Assembly (NCBI RefSeq): GCF_012933505.1
Contig: NZ_JABBNB010000006.1
Location: 62,001-126,000, forward strand
Direction of reading: 5' to 3'
DNA: 64,000 nucleotides
Source: Gordonia asplenii
GTDB taxonomy: Bacteria; Actinomycetota; Actinomycetes; Mycobacteriales; Mycobacteriaceae
The notes under the pieces were generated by a model. It did no database searches. It saw nothing but the letters and a program-made list of their open reading frames with translations, and was not told the origin of the DNA. Below, piece by piece: positions 63,486 to 64,000 of this stretch (position 1 is the stretch's first letter; each line of letters begins with the position of its first letter). The position numbers and the translations under genes are program-made.

Positions 63486-64000
63486 ATGAGTACAGAATTC
63501 ACCCAGCTGGCCCAAGAGCAGACCGGCCATCTGCGCAAGAGCCTCGGACGGTTCGACATCGTCTTTCTGATCGTCGCCGCCGTGGTGTCGGTCGAGGTGC
63601 TCGGTCAGGTCTCCGGCTACGGCGCGCAGACGTTCACCTGGGCGCTGATCCTCGCGGCGACCTTCCTGTTGCCCTACGGCCTGATCTTCGCCGAAGTCGG
63701 CGGCGCGTTCACCGGTGAGGGCGGCGTCTACGTCTGGGTGCGCACCGCCTTCGGTCGCAAGGCCGCGGCCCTGGCCTCACTGCTCACGTGGGTGACCCAA
63801 CCGGTGTGGGTCGGCGGCTCGATGGCATTCATCGCCGCGGAGACCTGGGCCCACTACGTCTCCGGTATCACGCCGAACTCGATCACCGACTACGTCTTTA
63901 AGATCTGCTTCGTCTGGCTGACCGTGCTGGCGGCCATCATCAGCCTCAAGCGAGGCAAATGGATCCCGACGATGGGCGCGATCTGCAAGATCGTCTTCCT
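63486..64000 (+). CDS. APC-family permease (partial, 3' end outside window)
   Basis: The first 171 residues of an amino-acid/polyamine/organocation transporter; the rest is beyond the right edge. Visible are a glycine-rich first helix (LGRFDIVFLIVAAVVSVEVLGQVSGYG), a second helix with AEVGGAFTGEGGVYVWVRTAFGR, and helices 3 and 4. FTGEGGVYVW is the APC helix-2 motif. The typical substrate is an amino acid or amine. It is divergent from a LysR regulator that likely controls it. The ATG at 63486 follows GTAGCCGC; no strong ribosome-binding site is seen. Confidence 0.85.
   Translation, partial: MSTEFTQLAQEQTGHLRKSLGRFDIVFLIVAAVVSVEVLGQVSGYGAQTFTWALILAATFLLPYGLIFAEVGGAFTGEGGVYVWVRTAFGRKAAALASLLTWVTQPVWVGGSMAFIAAETWAHYVSGITPNSITDYVFKICFVWLTVLAAIISLKRGKWIPTMGAICKIVF

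Overview
This is a high-GC actinobacterial chromosome segment, most likely from a mycolic-acid genus of the order Mycobacteriales (Gordonia- or Williamsia-like; genus inferred, not proven). The evidence is GC-rich codon use, many GTG starts, and a backbone that from memory follows the Mycobacterium tuberculosis trpS-to-lhr region: trpS and a YhjD-like membrane protein, dacB1, sdhCDAB, cdd-deoA-add, an Rv3311-like gene, upp, pmmB-deoD, an M20 amidohydrolase, lpdA with an Rv3304-like cyclotransferase, glpD, and nei-lhr. No tRNA, rRNA, CRISPR array or intact insertion sequence was recognised.

Layout. 1-8.5 kb: a truncated bacterioferritin-associated ferredoxin with iron boxes, an MFS exporter, exonuclease III, trpS, a BrkB-type membrane protein, a DUF559 nuclease-like gene bracketed by direct repeats, a D,D-carboxypeptidase and an APC permease. 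8.5-16 kb: a small secreted protein, succinate dehydrogenase, and nucleoside salvage genes. 17-21.5 kb: a sigK-rskA-dipZ redox/sigma cassette with two SigK-type promoters, then a diguanylate cyclase. 21.5-25 kb: upp, then a four-gene operon of an EspC-like protein, a WXG/NlpC-P60 protein, an ImmA/IrrE metallopeptidase and a class III nucleotidyl-cyclase-like protein. 25-28.5 kb: an ABC ATPase with TetR, and DoxX with MarR, both with visible operators. 28.4-36.2 kb: a membrane-anchored hypothetical protein, phosphohexomutase, purine nucleoside phosphorylase, a crotonase, an amidohydrolase, a repeat-filled gap and lpdA. 36.2-39.1 kb: a divergent cluster resembling type VII secretion substrates. 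39-46.5 kb: glycerol kinase, an MMPL transporter, glpD, a TauE-type permease and a PAP2 phosphatase. 46.5-53.7 kb: an EthA-like Baeyer-Villiger monooxygenase, nei and lhr. 53.8-57 kb: two convergent cobalamin-riboswitch/cbtB-cbtA modules flanking a FhuF-like [2Fe-2S] gene. 57-62.4 kb: an acyl-CoA dehydrogenase and a malonate module (matB, matA, matR). 62.4 kb to the end: a LysR regulator and a divergent, truncated APC permease.

The most notable observation is a shared bipartite promoter, GATGGAACC-N15/16-GCGTCCAA, found at four places. It lies upstream of the DUF559 gene, the secreted protein at 8.6-9.0 kb, the EspC-like/NlpC/metallopeptidase/cyclase operon and the leftward arm of the second type-VII-like cluster. 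It resembles the reported SigM-type ECF consensus, and in three of four cases the start codon follows so closely that a leaderless mRNA is expected. It ties otherwise unrelated accessory genes into one putative regulon, including an unusual peptidase-cyclase pair that could be a signalling or defence module.
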